A stretch of 11,434 nucleotides of DNA, taken from contig QAXH01006675.1 of assembly GCA_004335635.1 (NCBI GenBank), positions 1-11,434 of the forward strand, in the 5' to 3' direction. Shown here piece after piece: positions 9,912 to 11,434 of this stretch. Source of the DNA: Chloromonas sp. AAM2. Taxonomy: Eukaryota; Chlorophyta; Chlorophyceae; Chlamydomonadales; Chlamydomonadaceae. The position numbers and the translations under genes were made by a program. The notes under the pieces are model-generated. The model did not search any database. It was not told the origin of the DNA and saw nothing but the letters and a program-made list of their open reading frames with translations. Each line of letters starts with the position of its first letter. The first letter of the stretch is position 1.

Positions 9912-9994
9912 ATCCCCCTGCCCTTGTGGACGCTGACTGTTTGACAATTTGCTACTGCTCTGATGCGCAATTTGTTACATAAAATCCAACATTG

Positions 9995-10695
9995 TCACAT
10001 ACCAGCTGCCTCATCATTTGCAAGGTCATCTGGGTCACTGTCAACCTCATCGGCAGGCTCTTGCATCTCCTCAAACCCTGGGACATCCTCATCAGACTCG
10101 CACTGTGACAACAGCTCATTTTCCACCTCAGGAACAGCCACCTCACCAGGAGCAGACTTCAGCCAGAACTCTTTCAGCATGGGTGGGCAATCACCTGCTC
10201 GTGTGCCCATGTCTGCCAAGATTTCCGCGGCCTGAGCACTGAACTCCTGCTGCCAATTCCCAGTTTCACGGGAGACCACCATGCGCAGCAAAGAATCAAG
10301 AGTGGTAATCTTGACCTTGCTGTGCAAGCGGCTCTTGACTGCACAGTGAATGCTGAAGCCTCGCTCAACAACAGCAGACTGGATTGGCCCATCAACCAAT
10401 GAACTCAAAATGCCTTAAACTCATTGATTGACACAAGATGGTTTGGCAATTCGGCCACAGGTACACCAACATAGAATCCTGGGTCAAGAATACAGAAGAT
10501 ATGCATGAAAACTGCATCGGGAAAGCGACGATGCAAGGCGTCGGCAAAGCTAGTGCACAGAATGTGCACCAGGTGCATGACCTCCATGTGAGCAGTCTTC
10601 ATTCCTGCCACAAAGTACTGAACATACATGAGCATATGTGCTTGCTTGGATACATCACTGCTGCTGTCCATCATGACGCTGTTGAATGGGCTTTC
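9995..10695 (-). pseudogene. Degenerate hAT/DUF4371-like transposase relic
   Basis: Two minus-strand frames carry pieces of a domesticated-hAT-type (DUF4371, KIAA1586/C17orf113-like) transposase. The upstream piece (10695-10405) starts just after a TAA and contains MMDSSSDVSKQ, the family's first catalytic-Asp region, then LHRRFPDA and ILDP. The downstream piece (10408-9995) has VVERGFS, KSRLHSK and TTLDSLLRM, the hAT C-terminal dimerisation signature. An acidic tail and a stop at 9995-9997 follow. The two pieces are in different frames, joined near 10405-10410. Most of the RNase H-like core between the DSSSDVS block and the FPDA block is missing, and the N-terminal zinc finger is absent. It therefore cannot encode an active enzyme. 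Splicing rather than a frameshift at the joint is possible but no convincing intron is seen. It lies opposite to the TBC gene, probably within its intron. Confidence 0.75.
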
Positions 10696-10853
10696 TTAGT
10701 ATCCACAACAAACGCCACCAGCAGAAGCTTGTTCCAGAATTGCACGGGCCATGCTAACTGCCCTGCCCATGCCTGACCTCAAGCCGAAAATCGATGAAGT
10801 AGCTGCGAGACCAGTACAGAATCCCGAGTTGGGGCTGTCAGAGGCCATTCTGG

Positions 10854-10874
10854 GCTCGGGATGAACTCGGGATT
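10854..10874. repeat. CTCGGGAT repeat, right copy
   Basis: This is the same-orientation partner of 9841-9861 (19/21 identical). More CTCGGG and its complement CCCGAG occur close by (10823-10828, 10885-10890), as at the left end, so the two copies may be the end regions of one element or two copies of a short dispersed repeat. Confidence 0.6.
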
Positions 10875-10898
10875 ACACAAGGTCGCTCGGGCAATATG

Positions 10899-10924
10899 CT
10901 GAGCTGATATCCTGAGCTGATATC
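10899..10924. repeat. 13-bp tandem duplication
   Basis: CTGAGCTGATATC is repeated exactly twice head to tail directly to the right of the CTCGGGAT repeat. It could be a slippage product or an insertion footprint. Confidence 0.65.
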
Positions 10925-11434
10925 CCCTGGACAACTTGGTTGCATAGTTTACTTGAACAATGCCCCACTTATGGGTCATCAAAGCCCCAATCTAACCCTA
11001 ACCGCCACCCATGTCACAGGCCATGGGGCCATGCCAAAGGTAAACATCACATCCAAGGTCTGCAAGCACATCCCGCTCTGCATCCGGCTTCGGATCGCTG
11101 CTTGCGCGATCTGCGACCTGGCGCCGCAGTTGACGCAGGCCGCGCCAGCCCCGGCACCCTCTGACACTTTCCCAGCCCATAGCAAACCAGCCACAAGGCC
11201 GATCTGGAAAGTGAAGGTGGTTTCGGATAGGTCTCAACAAGCTGCAACCAGCCTCATCTTCAGAAACCTTGAATTTTTTGTGGTTGGTCCGTAAAACAAA
11301 AAATACCGTACGACCGCAGTTTTCTTTACGGACGCGAATTTGACTTTGGTCCGGAATCAGTAGAACAGGCGGTTCGCTGCAAAAATAACTGCATGCCCGT
11401 CGACAAAACACAAAAGAAGTGCGGTCGCAGTTCA
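10925..11434. other. Right-end region without a recognised gene
   Basis: Open frames on both strands (plus 10953-11294, minus 10998-11411) give translations with no motif I recognise, and none continues the TBC domain. Composition becomes GC-rich at about 11080-11200 and AT-rich after 11270. The stretch is best read as further intron or repeat sequence; an unrecognised exon between about 11030 and 11200 cannot be excluded. Confidence 0.4.
11287..11333. repeat. 9-bp inverted repeat near the right edge
   Basis: GTCCGTAAA (11287-11295) is the exact reverse complement of TTTACGGAC (11325-11333), with 29 nt between the arms. TTGGTCCG just before it recurs at 11346-11353. It could be the end of another small element that continues past the window. 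Confidence 0.45.

Larger units (their letters stand above)
9531..9994. other. Repeat-rich 5' part of the large TBC-gene intron
   Basis: The donor GTAAGC at 9531 opens an intron whose acceptor is not in the window. The stretch holds a run of nine G (9655-9663), two copies of CAGGTCGGG (9775-9783, 9796-9804), several CTCGGGA motifs and two strong hairpins, listed separately. I found no TBC exon in it. Confidence 0.55.

Noticed and set aside
10992..11003. Telomere-like CTAACCCTAACC
   Set aside because: Only two units are present in internal sequence, and volvocine telomeres are typically TTTTAGGG; most likely chance.
10953..11294. Plus-strand frame as the next TBC exon
   Set aside because: It contains none of the expected TBC residues after RRRTQY and no in-phase acceptor leading to such sequence.
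1..11434. tRNA, rRNA, CRISPR array or bacterial operon signals
   Set aside because: No cloverleaf, rRNA core or regularly spaced repeats were seen; the gene structure is clearly eukaryotic.

Overview
The window looks like nuclear DNA of a green alga, probably Chlorophyceae. Its genes are split into many short exons joined by GT-AG introns of about 90-410 nt, exons are moderately GC-rich, acceptors are mostly GCAG or ACAG, and TGTAA-type poly(A) motifs are present. The proteins align best with plant-type orthologues recalled from memory. Species cannot be named from sequence alone. All gene models were built by hand from splice sites, reading-frame phase and protein-family motifs.

Layout: (1) 285-2207, minus strand: the first five exons (401 residues) of an ABCC/MRP-type ABC transporter, running off the left edge before its first nucleotide-binding domain. 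(2) 2208-3432: an intergenic stretch holding the ABCC promoter side and the 3' side of the next gene; no gene seen. (3) 3433-8476, minus strand: a complete 11-exon gene for an RBBP5/SWD1-type WD40 protein (551 residues), a core subunit of the COMPASS/MLL histone H3K4 methyltransferase. The tiny first exon, the propeller, the post-propeller activation/ASH2L-binding segment and a WDR5-binding-like motif can all be read. (4) 8477-8700: a compact divergent promoter. (5) 8701-9530, plus strand: the 5' part of a TBC-domain RabGAP gene of TBC1D13 type. (6) 9531-11434: its open-ended downstream intron or flank, filled with repeats. These include CTCGGGAT-motif repeats, two strong hairpins and a broken minus-strand hAT/DUF4371-like transposase relic at 9995-10695.

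The three host genes have unrelated jobs (membrane transport, chromatin marking, vesicle traffic), and nothing suggests they form one system. The most informative parts are the intact COMPASS subunit, whose N-terminus depends on a 19-nt exon, and the mobile-element-rich right end inside or next to the TBC gene. I did not find a convincing novel biological system; the CTCGGGAT/hairpin/transposase composite is the best candidate for an undescribed repeat element.
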